Positions 17,754 to 24,636 of a stretch of 46,315 bases of DNA are shown here, in pieces. The DNA is from an uncultured Chryseobacterium sp. (lineage in GTDB: Bacteria; Bacteroidota; Bacteroidia; Flavobacteriales; Weeksellaceae). The stretch's first letter is position 1. Every line of letters starts with the position of its first letter. The stretch is from positions 1-46,315 of the forward strand of contig CAJYLH010000045.1 of NCBI GenBank assembly GCA_913775525.1, read 5' to 3'. The notes under the pieces are model-generated. The model was not told where the DNA came from and searched no databases. It saw only the letters and a list, made by a program, of their open reading frames with translations. The position numbers were made by a program, and so were the translations under genes.

Positions 17754-18737
17754 TTATCCGTGCAGCTGCTTCCAGATGGCATCTTTCAGCTCTACAAGGC
17801 CTTCGCCCGTTACACCGGAAAAAAACAGAGGCTGTTTGTGTTCCGGGAATTCTGCGGAGATTTCTTTTTTAAGCTCGTCATCCAGGAGGTCGGATTTAGA
17901 TACGGAAATGATGAAATCTTTGTCCAGAAGTTCAGGATTGTATTCTTTCAATTCATTCTCAAGAATCTTGTATTCCTGGAAATGGTCTTCAGAATCTGCC
18001 GGGATTAAGAACAGAAGGATTGAATTCCTTTCGATATGGCGCAGGAATCGGTGTCCCAGTCCTTTGCCTTCAGCAGCCCCTTCAATAATTCCGGGGATAT
18101 CGGCCATAACGAAAGACTTGTAATTCCTGTAATCCACGATTCCCAGGTTAGGCGTCAGGGTTGTAAAGGCATAATCCGCAATCTTCGGTTTAGCTGCAGA
18201 AACTGCGGAAAGGAGTGTGGATTTTCCGGCATTCGGAAAACCTACAAGCCCTACGTCCGCTAAAATTTTAAGCTCGAAAACCACATATCCTTCCTGGCCG
18301 TCCATTCCCGGCTGTGCAAATCGGGGCGTCTGGTTGGTAGAAGACTTGAAATGCTCGTTTCCTTTTCCGCCCATTCCGCCTTCCATCAGGATGATTTCCT
18401 GTCCGTCCTCCATGATTTCGCCGATGATCTCACCGTCTTCATTTTTGGCAATGGTCCCGATAGGAACCTCAATATAAACATCTGCGCCATACGCGCCGGT
18501 TAACTGGTTTTTCCCCCCGTTTTCCCCGCGCTCCGCTTTCACGTGACGTGTATACCGAAGAGGAAGTAAAGTCCATTCATTGGCATTCCCTTTCATAATG
18601 ATGTGGCCTCCGCGGCCTCCGTCACCTCCGTCCGGTCCTCCTTTGGGAATGTATTTTTCACGGCGGAGGTGGGCAGAACCTGCGCCTCCGTGGCCGCTCT
18701 TACAATGAATCTTTACGTAATCTACAAAATTTGACAT
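17754..18737 (-). CDS. obgE: Obg family GTPase
   Basis: The 327-residue GTPase is associated with the 50S ribosomal subunit and stress control in known bacteria. The glycine-rich Obg fold occupies about 1-158 ([26 protein letters not shown]). The G domain follows, with G1 [10 protein letters not shown]3 DIPG and G4 SKSD. No OCT domain follows the G domain; the protein is short, as is usual for Bacteroidota Obg. It lies in the leftward hpt-adk-obgE run, 82 nt after adk. Confidence 0.94.
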   Translation of the reverse strand: MSNFVDYVKIHCKSGHGGAGSAHLRREKYIPKGGPDGGDGGRGGHIIMKGNANEWTLLPLRYTRHVKAERGENGGKNQLTGAYGADVYIEVPIGTIAKNEDGEIIGEIMEDGQEIILMEGGMGGKGNEHFKSSTNQTPRFAQPGMDGQEGYVVFELKILADVGLVGFPNAGKSTLLSAVSAAKPKIADYAFTTLTPNLGIVDYRNYKSFVMADIPGIIEGAAEGKGLGHRFLRHIERNSILLFLIPADSEDHFQEYKILENELKEYNPELLDKDFIISVSKSDLLDDELKKEISAEFPEHKQPLFFSGVTGEGLVELKDAIWKQLHG

Positions 18738-18749
18738 TTCTTATCCTTA

Positions 18750-18803
18750 ATGAGTTATGAGTACTGAAGCATGAGGTATGAATTGTAAAAACTTATAACT
18801 CAT
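18750..18803. repeat. Imperfect inverted repeat in the adk-obgE spacer
   Basis: ATGAGTTATGAGT (18750-18762) and ACTTATAACTCAT (18791-18803) are 12/13 complementary with a 28-nt loop. There is no T-run on the obgE side. The TGAGTTATGAG-type wording is common in flavobacterial spacers, so this may be one copy of a dispersed intergenic repeat. Confidence 0.5.
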
Positions 18804-18819
18804 CACCCATAACTTTTAA

Positions 18820-19398
18820 CTATTTTACTTTTTCCACTTCAGAAAAAAGCTTTTCTGAAATTTCGTTGATATCACCAACGCCGTTTACTTCCACATATTT
18901 CCCCTGCTGTTTGTACAGTTCGGCTACTTCTGCGGTTTTGGAATAATATTCTTTAATCCTGTTTTCAATGATCTCTACATTGCTGTCGTCTGATCTTCCG
19001 CTGGTTTCCCCTCTTTTCAGCAATCTTTCTACCAGAATCTTGTCTTCTACCACCAGGGACAGGCAAACATCGATCTCATCATTCAGCTCTTCCTGAACGA
19101 TTTTTTCCAAAGCTTCTGTCTGGGCTACTGTCCGCGGATATCCGTCAAAAATAAATCCGTTGGTATCCGTAGGTTTTCTGAGTTCATCAATCAGCATATC
19201 CGTAGTTACCTGATCCGGAACCAGCTCACCTTTATCAATATATGATTTGGCCAGTTTTCCAAGCTCAGTGTCATTTTTCATATTGAATCTGAACAGGTCA
19301 CCTGTTGAAATCTGTTTCAGATTGAATTTCTCGATCAGGTTTTGTGCCTGGGTTCCTTTACCGCTTCCCGGAGGGCCGAACAGAACAATGTTTATCAT
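18820..19398 (-). CDS. adk: Adenylate kinase
   Basis: The 192-residue enzyme converts AMP and ATP to two ADP. It has the P-loop GPPGSGKGTQA at 7-17, the NMP-binding region ISTGDLFR, FDGYPRTVAQTEAL, and the LID region VERLLKRGETSGRSDDS. The LID is the short type without zinc cysteines. It is part of the leftward purine-related pair hpt-adk, 108 nt after hpt. The spacer (19399-19506) shows only low-complexity, repeat-like sequence. Confidence 0.95.
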   Translation of the reverse strand: MINIVLFGPPGSGKGTQAQNLIEKFNLKQISTGDLFRFNMKNDTELGKLAKSYIDKGELVPDQVTTDMLIDELRKPTDTNGFIFDGYPRTVAQTEALEKIVQEELNDEIDVCLSLVVEDKILVERLLKRGETSGRSDDSNVEIIENRIKEYYSKTAEVAELYKQQGKYVEVNGVGDINEISEKLFSEVEKVK

Positions 19399-19506
19399 AA
19401 TGTTGTTTCGCTTCTGGCAATCGGCAACAGGCCTGTGGCTTCGTGCTTTTTGCTTTTCGGCATTTAAAATTAATATTTACTTTTCTTAGATTTATTTTTC
19501 AGCTGT

Positions 19507-20061
19507 CTAGTGGTTGATCTGCCCTTCTTCCAGTTGGTACAGGTTCGGCAGGTTCCTTCCCAGTTCATCATAATCCAGTCCGTAACCCAGAACAAATTTG
19601 TTCGGAATTTCTTTGCCGATATAATCCAGTTTGAAATCTTTCTTGTAAACTTCAGGTTTCAACAGGAATGAAGCCAGTTTTACGGACTTAGGGCGCTGGG
19701 TTTCCTTAAAATACTTGAACAGGCTTTCCACTGTATTTCCTGTATCCACAATATCTTCTACCAGGATAATGTGGCGGTCTTTTACATCTTTGGTTAGCTC
19801 CATTTTCTGGTAAACGATGCCTGTAGATTCAGTACCTACATAGGAACTCATCTGAATAAATGCAATTTCGCATGGTCCGGGATAATGTTTCAGCAGGTCT
19901 GAAAAAAACATGATCACACCATTCAGAACCCCTATGAAAACAGGAACTTCATCCTTGTAATCTTCATAAATCTTTAAAGCCGTTGCCTTTACAATTTCCT
20001 GAATTTCGGCGTCCTCCAGATAAGGAACAAAAGTTTTGTCGTGAACTTTAATACTTTCCAT
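19507..20061 (-). CDS. hpt: Hypoxanthine phosphoribosyltransferase
   Basis: The 184-residue enzyme salvages hypoxanthine or guanine with PRPP. The PRPP-binding loop is IILVEDIVDTGNTVESL near 95-111, and YIGKEIPNKFVLGYGLDYDE is the HPRT C-terminal signature. I start at the ATG at 20061 (MESIKVHDKTF). The in-frame ATG at 20082 lies inside the -7 box and is unlikely to be used. The neighbour adk also acts on purine nucleotides. Confidence 0.94.
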   Translation of the reverse strand: MESIKVHDKTFVPYLEDAEIQEIVKATALKIYEDYKDEVPVFIGVLNGVIMFFSDLLKHYPGPCEIAFIQMSSYVGTESTGIVYQKMELTKDVKDRHIILVEDIVDTGNTVESLFKYFKETQRPKSVKLASFLLKPEVYKKDFKLDYIGKEIPNKFVLGYGLDYDELGRNLPNLYQLEEGQINH

Positions 20062-20079
20062 AAAAATTTTAGTAGGCGG

Positions 20080-20087
20080 CAAAGTTA
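20080..20087 (-). promoter_or_regulatory. -7 box for the hpt-adk-obgE run
   Basis: TAACTTTG on the minus strand lies 18 nt before the ATG at 20061. It overlaps the alternative start at 20082 and argues against it. Confidence 0.65.
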
Positions 20088-20315
20088 CGTATTTTTGATC
20101 AAAGTTTTTATGCGTTAAAAAGAAGGATTTTATATGGATAGCAGTAAAAGCACTGACTGAAGCAGGCTCAGCTGCCGGTTTTAAAAAGTTCAGGGCGAAT
20201 TAATAACGCAATCATAATTTCCATCAGCCTAATTATGAACAGGAAATTTCTGAAATACTCGTTGATGCATACATAATAGCTGCTGGGGTTTTAAAACTGT
20301 TGGTGAAAAAATTAC

Positions 20316-20323
20316 TACATTTG
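20316..20323 (+). promoter_or_regulatory. -7 box for the ABC-F gene with a long leader
   Basis: TACATTTG matches TAnnTTTG and is followed by a leader of about 105 nt before the ATG at 20435. That is much longer than the roughly 15-25 nt leaders of other genes here. Confidence 0.55.
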
Positions 20324-20403
20324 TGATACAACATTACCCAAAAAAATCAGTCATGTAGGATACAGTTTCTTTCAGATTTAATGATAAAGCAGCATTACGG
20401 CTG

Positions 20404-20420
20404 TTAAAGTCCAACTTTAA
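20404..20420 (+). promoter_or_regulatory. Small hairpin in the ABC-F leader
   Basis: TTAAAGT pairs with ACTTTAA across a 3-nt loop. It starts at the stop codon of the possible 8-codon leader frame (MIKQHYGC, 20381-20407) and ends 14 nt before the ABC-F ATG. A translational attenuator is possible but unproven. Confidence 0.3.
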
Positions 20421-20434
20421 TTAAGAAAGAAATC

Positions 20435-22024
20435 ATGTTTTTTTTACACCATATATCTTTTGGGTTTCCGGCAGGAAATCTGTTGTTCAATTCCATAAAC
20501 TTAACGGTACCTTCATCATCAAAATCAGCTTTGGTTGGCAGCAATGGTACAGGGAAATCGACGTTGCTGAAAATCATGGCCGGTGAACTTACTCCTTTGG
20601 AAGGAAGTGTGCGCAATGACGGAGATCTCTTTTATGTTCCGCAGATGTTCGGTAACCTTGATCACCTGACCGTAGCAGAATGCCTTAAAATTGATCAGAA
20701 ACTGGATGCACTTCAAAAAATCACCGCTGGGGAAGTGGATGAACGGTATTTTGAACTCCTGAATGACGATTGGGAGATTGAAGAACGGTGCAGGCAGGCG
20801 CTGGAATACTGGAAATTGGATTCCGTAAGCCTTTGTCAGAAGCTGGAGGCACTAAGCGGCGGTCAGAAGACCAGAGTTTTCCTGGCCGGATTACAGATTC
20901 ATCAGCCTGATATCGCGCTGCTTGATGAACCGACCAATCATCTTGATTTGGAAGCCCGGCATCTCCTGTACGACTGGCTGCATAAGACCAGCGCAACCGT
21001 AGTGATGGTTAGCCATGACCGTACTTTACTTAATCTGGCAGATACTGTTTTTGAACTGAGTAACCAGGGGATTTCTACCTATGGCGGTAATTATGATTTT
21101 TATGCCGCGCAAAAAGACATTGAAAATGAAGCTTTACAAAACGACATCCACTCCAGGGAACGTGCTCTGAAAAAAGCCAGGGAAAAAGAGCGCGAAACAC
21201 TGGAAAGAAAGCAGAAGCTTGATGCAAGGGCAAAAGGCAAACAGGAAAAATCAGGTGTCGCCAGGATTATGATGAACACGATGCGGAATAATGCCGAGAA
21301 AAATTCTTCCAGGCTGAAAGGCATTCATGCAGACAGGATCGGGGAAATTTCCGGAGACCTGCGTGATCTCCGCTCCGGAATAAAAAATGTGGGACAGATG
21401 AAAGTCAGCTTCGACGATCCGGAACTGCATAGAGGGAAACTGCTGGTTTCAGCAGAGGCAATTAATTACCGGTATGGCCAGGAAAATCTTTGGAAAGAAA
21501 ACCTGAACTTAGAGGTCCGCAGTGGCGACAGGATTCAGGTAAAGGGTTCAAACGGTTCCGGAAAAACGACCCTCATCCGATTGCTGCTGGGAAAACTGCA
21601 GCCGTCCACCGGAAAAATTACGAGGTCAGATTTTCAGGTAGTCTATGTTGACCAGGAATACTCCCTGATTGACCCAGCCGCAACCGTATATGATTTTGCC
21701 CGGCAGGTCAATGACACGGCTTTACAGGAATCCGAAATAAAAACGCTGCTTTCCAGATTCCTGTTCGACAAGGAAACCTGGGATAAAAGATGTGGAGTGC
21801 TGAGCGGGGGAGAACGCCTGCGGCTTTTGCTGTGTGCATTATCCATCAGCCGGAAAGCACCCGATATGATTATCCTCGATGAGCCTACCAATAATTTAGA
21901 CCTTCAGAATGTGGGCATCCTAACGAATTCCATTAAAGAATATCAGGGAACACTGCTGGTGATTTCTCATGATGAGGTTTTTGTGGAGGAGATTGGGGTA
22001 TTAAGTGAGATTTTTCTAAGATGA
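20435..22024 (+). CDS. ABC-F family ATPase
   Basis: The 529-residue protein has two ABC domains without membrane segments. The first has Walker A GSNGTGKST (about 35), signature LSGGQKTR and DEPTNHLDLEA. The second has GSNGSGKTT (about 373), LSGGERLRLLL and DEPTNNLDL. A charged helical linker (about 230-310) separates them. ABC-F proteins act on ribosomes in translation or antibiotic protection. The subfamily is not clear, so resistance cannot be asserted. A long leader precedes it. The AT-rich island begins directly after its stop. Confidence 0.92.
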   Translation: MFFLHHISFGFPAGNLLFNSINLTVPSSSKSALVGSNGTGKSTLLKIMAGELTPLEGSVRNDGDLFYVPQMFGNLDHLTVAECLKIDQKLDALQKITAGEVDERYFELLNDDWEIEERCRQALEYWKLDSVSLCQKLEALSGGQKTRVFLAGLQIHQPDIALLDEPTNHLDLEARHLLYDWLHKTSATVVMVSHDRTLLNLADTVFELSNQGISTYGGNYDFYAAQKDIENEALQNDIHSRERALKKAREKERETLERKQKLDARAKGKQEKSGVARIMMNTMRNNAEKNSSRLKGIHADRIGEISGDLRDLRSGIKNVGQMKVSFDDPELHRGKLLVSAEAINYRYGQENLWKENLNLEVRSGDRIQVKGSNGSGKTTLIRLLLGKLQPSTGKITRSDFQVVYVDQEYSLIDPAATVYDFARQVNDTALQESEIKTLLSRFLFDKETWDKRCGVLSGGERLRLLLCALSISRKAPDMIILDEPTNNLDLQNVGILTNSIKEYQGTLLVISHDEVFVEEIGVLSEIFLR

Positions 22025-22065
22025 GAAGCAATGCAGTATATATCAATTATAATAAACTATAATAC

Positions 22066-23142
22066 TTATGGGATCAATTTTGTTATTTTAAGGTTTATTA
22101 AATACTGTTTATATTTTTTTAGCTCTTCATCATTTGGGTTTAAATTTAATGCATATTGTATTCTTCCTAATAAATGTGAAATATAATAATCTCGTGTTTC
22201 ATTAGTTTTTTGTAAATGACTCTCAATATCATATTTCATAATAAAATACATAACCTTTCTAATGTCGTTCCTTTCTTTTTTTGGTAATTGTAATTTTTTA
22301 TTAACAATTACACCTGAAATTATTTGAGGAACATTTTGCTTCATATAGTTAATTTTCTCTTCATTCAATTCTAAATTATATTTACCTAATTCATTTCTTA
22401 CAAATTCAACTAAATCATTTTTTTTAATTGAATCACCTGAAAATGCCATATCATCAGCATATCTGGTATATTTTATTTTATTTTCGGTACAATATTTAGC
22501 TAAGTTATTATCAAAATCTATCAAAACTAGATTAGAAAGATAAGGGCTTGTTGGTGCTCCTTGCGGAAGATATCTAATTGAAGTATTAAATTTTTTTTCA
22601 CTATCAATATCTGTGTATGTACATAAACAAGAAAGGTACAAGGCTAAATCTTTAGAATAACCAATCTTTAAAAAGTAATCATGAATCAAATTAAATTTTA
22701 TTGAAGGGAAAAAGTCTTTTATATCTAGTGTTAAAACTTCTTTTTCATTAGAATGAAATCTTAAATATTCTCTAAATTTTTTTTTAGGAATATAGCTTTT
22801 GCAAAATTTACTAACTTTTTTTTTATACAAAATTTCTTTTAAAATAAAATATTGAATTTCCTTTAAGCTAGGTAATGGTTCTGCAATTTTTCGACTTTTC
22901 CCATTTTTTTTTTCAATCTTAAAATGTCTATAAAAAAAATGAGTTGATAAAATTGCTCTAGATAAATAATCATGCTGATATCCAACTAATCCAGCCAAAT
23001 GATATGAATTATAAATAATTGGTAAATTATTATTTACTAGGTTTTCACTATATCTTAAACACTTTATGATATTTTCTTCTGAATAAGCACTATTGAGAGC
23101 TTTTTCTCTAAAAGTCTTTTTGTAAGTTTCAAAGTCTTTCAT
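22066..23142 (-). CDS. Retron-type reverse transcriptase
   Basis: The 358-residue RNA-directed DNA polymerase is compact, without intron maturase or endonuclease domains. The palm motifs are TLDIKDFFPSIKF (about 138-150, Asp140), LPQGAPTSPYLSNL (192-205) and YTRYADDMAFSG (225-236, the YADD catalytic pair). Then comes ISGVIVNKKLQLPKKERNDIRK (275-296), where retron RTs usually read VTG. LLGRIQYALNLNPND near the end is also retron-like. I start at the ATG at 23142; a TTG-start frame reaching 23190 runs through an 11-bp hairpin and is less likely. A structured non-coding segment lies directly upstream, as msr-msd does in retrons. A DGR or group II intron RT is less likely. Confidence 0.85.
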   Translation of the reverse strand: MKDFETYKKTFREKALNSAYSEENIIKCLRYSENLVNNNLPIIYNSYHLAGLVGYQHDYLSRAILSTHFFYRHFKIEKKNGKSRKIAEPLPSLKEIQYFILKEILYKKKVSKFCKSYIPKKKFREYLRFHSNEKEVLTLDIKDFFPSIKFNLIHDYFLKIGYSKDLALYLSCLCTYTDIDSEKKFNTSIRYLPQGAPTSPYLSNLVLIDFDNNLAKYCTENKIKYTRYADDMAFSGDSIKKNDLVEFVRNELGKYNLELNEEKINYMKQNVPQIISGVIVNKKLQLPKKERNDIRKVMYFIMKYDIESHLQKTNETRDYYISHLLGRIQYALNLNPNDEELKKYKQYLINLKITKLIP

Positions 23143-23144
23143 AT

Positions 23145-23312
23145 AATTTGAATTATTTCCTATATGTTTGGGAGACGTAAAGTCTCCCAAACGGAAAAAT
23201 GAGCTTTAATAAAGCAAATATCGGAGCAAAGCGGAGATTTTGCTTTATTACAAGCTCATTGAGCTTGAAAGTATGTTCCCAAATTAGGGGGAGTGACATC
23301 ACATCCCATATT
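23145..23312 (-). ncRNA. Candidate retron msr-msd non-coding RNA
   Basis: The non-coding segment between the wHTH and RT genes is packed with inverted repeats. In 5' to 3' order on the minus strand: a hairpin at 23307-23289 (GGGA and GTG arms, one bulge); TTTGGGA at 23283-23277; an inverted repeat CAAGCTCA/TGAGCTTG at 23267-23251; a 21-bp stem (23239-23260 with 23198-23218) having one bulged base and a 20-nt apical loop; and a perfect 11-bp hairpin at 23192-23166. The long stem is a plausible msd. TTTGGGA (23277-23283) and TCCCAAA (23167-23173) could be the a1/a2 arms. Ends and the branching guanosine are not determined. Confidence 0.65.
23166..23192. repeat. Perfect 11-bp inverted repeat ahead of the RT gene
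   Basis: GTTTGGGAGAC and GTCTCCCAAAC flank a 5-nt loop. On the minus strand it lies 24 nt before the RT ATG. There is no T-run, so it is not a standard terminator. It may be the 3' end of the retron RNA or a control of RT translation. Confidence 0.85.
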
Positions 23313-23313
23313 T

Positions 23314-23640
23314 TTAAAAAAAAATTTTATTTTGGTCTGGTAAATATACAAAATCTAAATCTAGTTTTTCATCCAATCTGGATTTTGATTCTTTCTTAAT
23401 CCATTCTTCTTTATTTTTAGATTTATATGTTAAAGATAATTCTTCTAATAATTTTTCTCCTTTTTCTGTTAATGTAATTTTTTGATTAATGTAACTAACA
23501 ATATTTTCATTAGTTAAGCTTTTTATAGTATTTACTATATCGATATAATTAATTTCATTACGTATTAATTTCGTTAAACTGCCATTGAATTTTAATACAT
23601 ATAATAGTTGATACAAATCATTATTATTAAGCTTTTTCAT
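23314..23640 (-). CDS. Small winged-helix-like accessory protein of the retron island
   Basis: The 108-residue protein starts MKKLNNNDLYQLLYVLKFNGS. Residues about 5-70 have the helix-helix-helix-wing pattern of winged-helix proteins, including VNTIKSLTNENIVSYINQ and the typical wing/C-helix ITLTEKGEKLLEEL. The C-terminus is charged and ends FVYLPDQNKIFF. No named family is assigned. Its start overlaps the end of the PRTase gene by 14 nt, so the two are translationally coupled. Small HTH proteins accompany the effector in several retron types, which is the basis for calling it an accessory subunit. Confidence 0.7.
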   Translation of the reverse strand: MKKLNNNDLYQLLYVLKFNGSLTKLIRNEINYIDIVNTIKSLTNENIVSYINQKITLTEKGEKLLEELSLTYKSKNKEEWIKKESKSRLDEKLDLDFVYLPDQNKIFF

Positions 23641-24484
23641 ATCTTGGGAATGGAGGAATTAAATCTATTTTTGCTTTATATTTACTATTCCAAAAAATTG
23701 GAAATGTATTATCAGGAGTTCGCAATAAAGTAATGAGACTTTCTGATTCTTGGAATCCTAAAGAATATTGCTTGATACCTAAAAAGATCCTATTTTCAAT
23801 CGTTTTCATTATTTGTTTTTTGTTTACAATTTCATCACCTGTGTTGTAATCGGTTATTCCTTTCAAAACCTTGAAATTGTAATATATTTTATATCTATCA
23901 CTAATTTTCTCTAATGTGTCTTTTTTAATTGCAATTGTAAGAATTTTAAGGTTTTTAATAAGTTGAGTATTGATATTAGTAATTTCTTTAATACACTCAT
24001 TTAAAGTTTCACCACTTCCTATAAAATCATCAACTAAGATAAGAACATCAGAATTTTTAAATCTTATTTTCTTTAAATCATGAAAATTATTGACATCTTC
24101 AAATTTGAATCTTTGCCCATTCGGAATTGTTTCTAATAGAGATTTCATTAAATATGAAACAAACGATCCGCTTTTTATTTTGAATTGATGTTTTTCTTTT
24201 ATAATAGGGAATGCATAAATGTTTGTATTTCTACAGTTTAATTCAGATGTAAAATTGATCAATAAACTTCTACAATTATTGTAGTAATCATTTAAGGAAA
24301 TCCAATGAAATTCTCTTAGTAATTCCAAGATTAATAAATATTCATTTTTATCCTTAATTATTTTTTCTGAAAACTTACTTAAAGAATTATAAACCTCCAC
24401 ATAATTTTCTTTTTGCTTCCAACCTTTTTGTTCAAAAATCTTATCTAGTTCTAATAAATATGCAGCAATATCTTCTGAATTCAT
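23627..24484 (-). CDS. Phosphoribosyltransferase-like putative retron effector
   Basis: The 285-residue protein has a PRPP-loop motif VLILVDDFIGSGETLNE at 147-163, the hallmark of type I PRTases. Residues 1-80 are helical and unlike metabolic PRTases. The C-terminus carries GFQESESLITLLRTP and NTFPIFWNS (243-267), which look like a conserved block of a specialised family. PRTase-fold proteins are known partners of one retron class (type III in the published retron classification, from memory). Toxic activity, perhaps on nucleotides or NAD-like molecules, is inference. I start at 24484 because the in-frame ATG at 24514 falls inside the -7 box. Confidence 0.75.
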   Translation of the reverse strand: MNSEDIAAYLLELDKIFEQKGWKQKENYVEVYNSLSKFSEKIIKDKNEYLLILELLREFHWISLNDYYNNCRSLLINFTSELNCRNTNIYAFPIIKEKHQFKIKSGSFVSYLMKSLLETIPNGQRFKFEDVNNFHDLKKIRFKNSDVLILVDDFIGSGETLNECIKEITNINTQLIKNLKILTIAIKKDTLEKISDRYKIYYNFKVLKGITDYNTGDEIVNKKQIMKTIENRIFLGIKQYSLGFQESESLITLLRTPDNTFPIFWNSKYKAKIDLIPPFPRYEKA

Positions 24485-24511
24485 GTTAAGGTTTTTATTA
24501 ATAAGTTTTAT

Positions 24512-24519
24512 CAAATATA
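24512..24519 (-). promoter_or_regulatory. -7 box of the retron island operon
   Basis: TATATTTG on the minus strand lies 27 nt before the ATG at 24484. The foreign-looking island therefore carries a host-type promoter. It is divergent from the purA promoter 60 nt away. Confidence 0.6.
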
Positions 24520-24579
24520 AGAATTATTAAAACTAATTAAGAATCAATTTCAACAACCCAAAATAAAATCCCCCTCAAA

Positions 24580-24611
24580 TTTGCCCACACAATTTTTTAA
24601 AAGTAATTTTG
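24580..24611 (+). promoter_or_regulatory. Promoter of purA
   Basis: TTTG (24580-24583), a 20-nt spacer and TAATTTTG (24604-24611) form a complete Bacteroidota -33/-7 promoter. The ATG at 24637 follows after 25 nt. Confidence 0.8.
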
Positions 24612-24636
24612 CATGAATCTAAAATAAAAGTAAAAT

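Larger units (their letters stand above)
20088..20434. other. Divergent intergenic region hpt / ABC-F
   Basis: About 350 nt without a convincing gene. It contains the hpt promoter at its left edge and an ABC-F -7 box at 20316-20323. The transcribed leader holds a possible 8-codon open reading frame (20381-20407) and a 7-bp hairpin (20404-20420). Short frames at 20134 and 20235 look random. Confidence 0.6.
22030..24530 (-). mobile_element. AT-rich retron-like defence island
   Basis: The segment between the ABC-F gene and purA is strikingly AT-rich compared with both neighbours. Its codons are dominated by A/T-ending triplets. It carries three minus-strand genes (PRTase-like, wHTH, reverse transcriptase) and a structured non-coding segment. 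No integrase, transposase or clear flanking direct repeat is visible, so how it moved is unknown. Horizontal acquisition is inferred from composition and gene content. Confidence 0.75.

Noticed and set aside
20130-20280. Short frames in the hpt/ABC-F spacer (for example 8 and 13 codons near 20134 and 20235)
   Set aside because: They are very short, without a ribosome-binding context, conserved motif or composition signal.
20435-22024. ABC-F gene as a proven antibiotic resistance determinant
   Set aside because: The sequence supports the ABC-F family only. Subfamily-specific residues cannot be judged here, and many ABC-F proteins are housekeeping factors.
22066-23312. Reverse transcriptase as part of a diversity-generating retroelement or group II intron
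   Set aside because: No template/variable repeat pair or accessory protein is seen. No maturase X or endonuclease domain is present, and no domain V-like intron end was found. The upstream RNA and partner genes fit a retron better.
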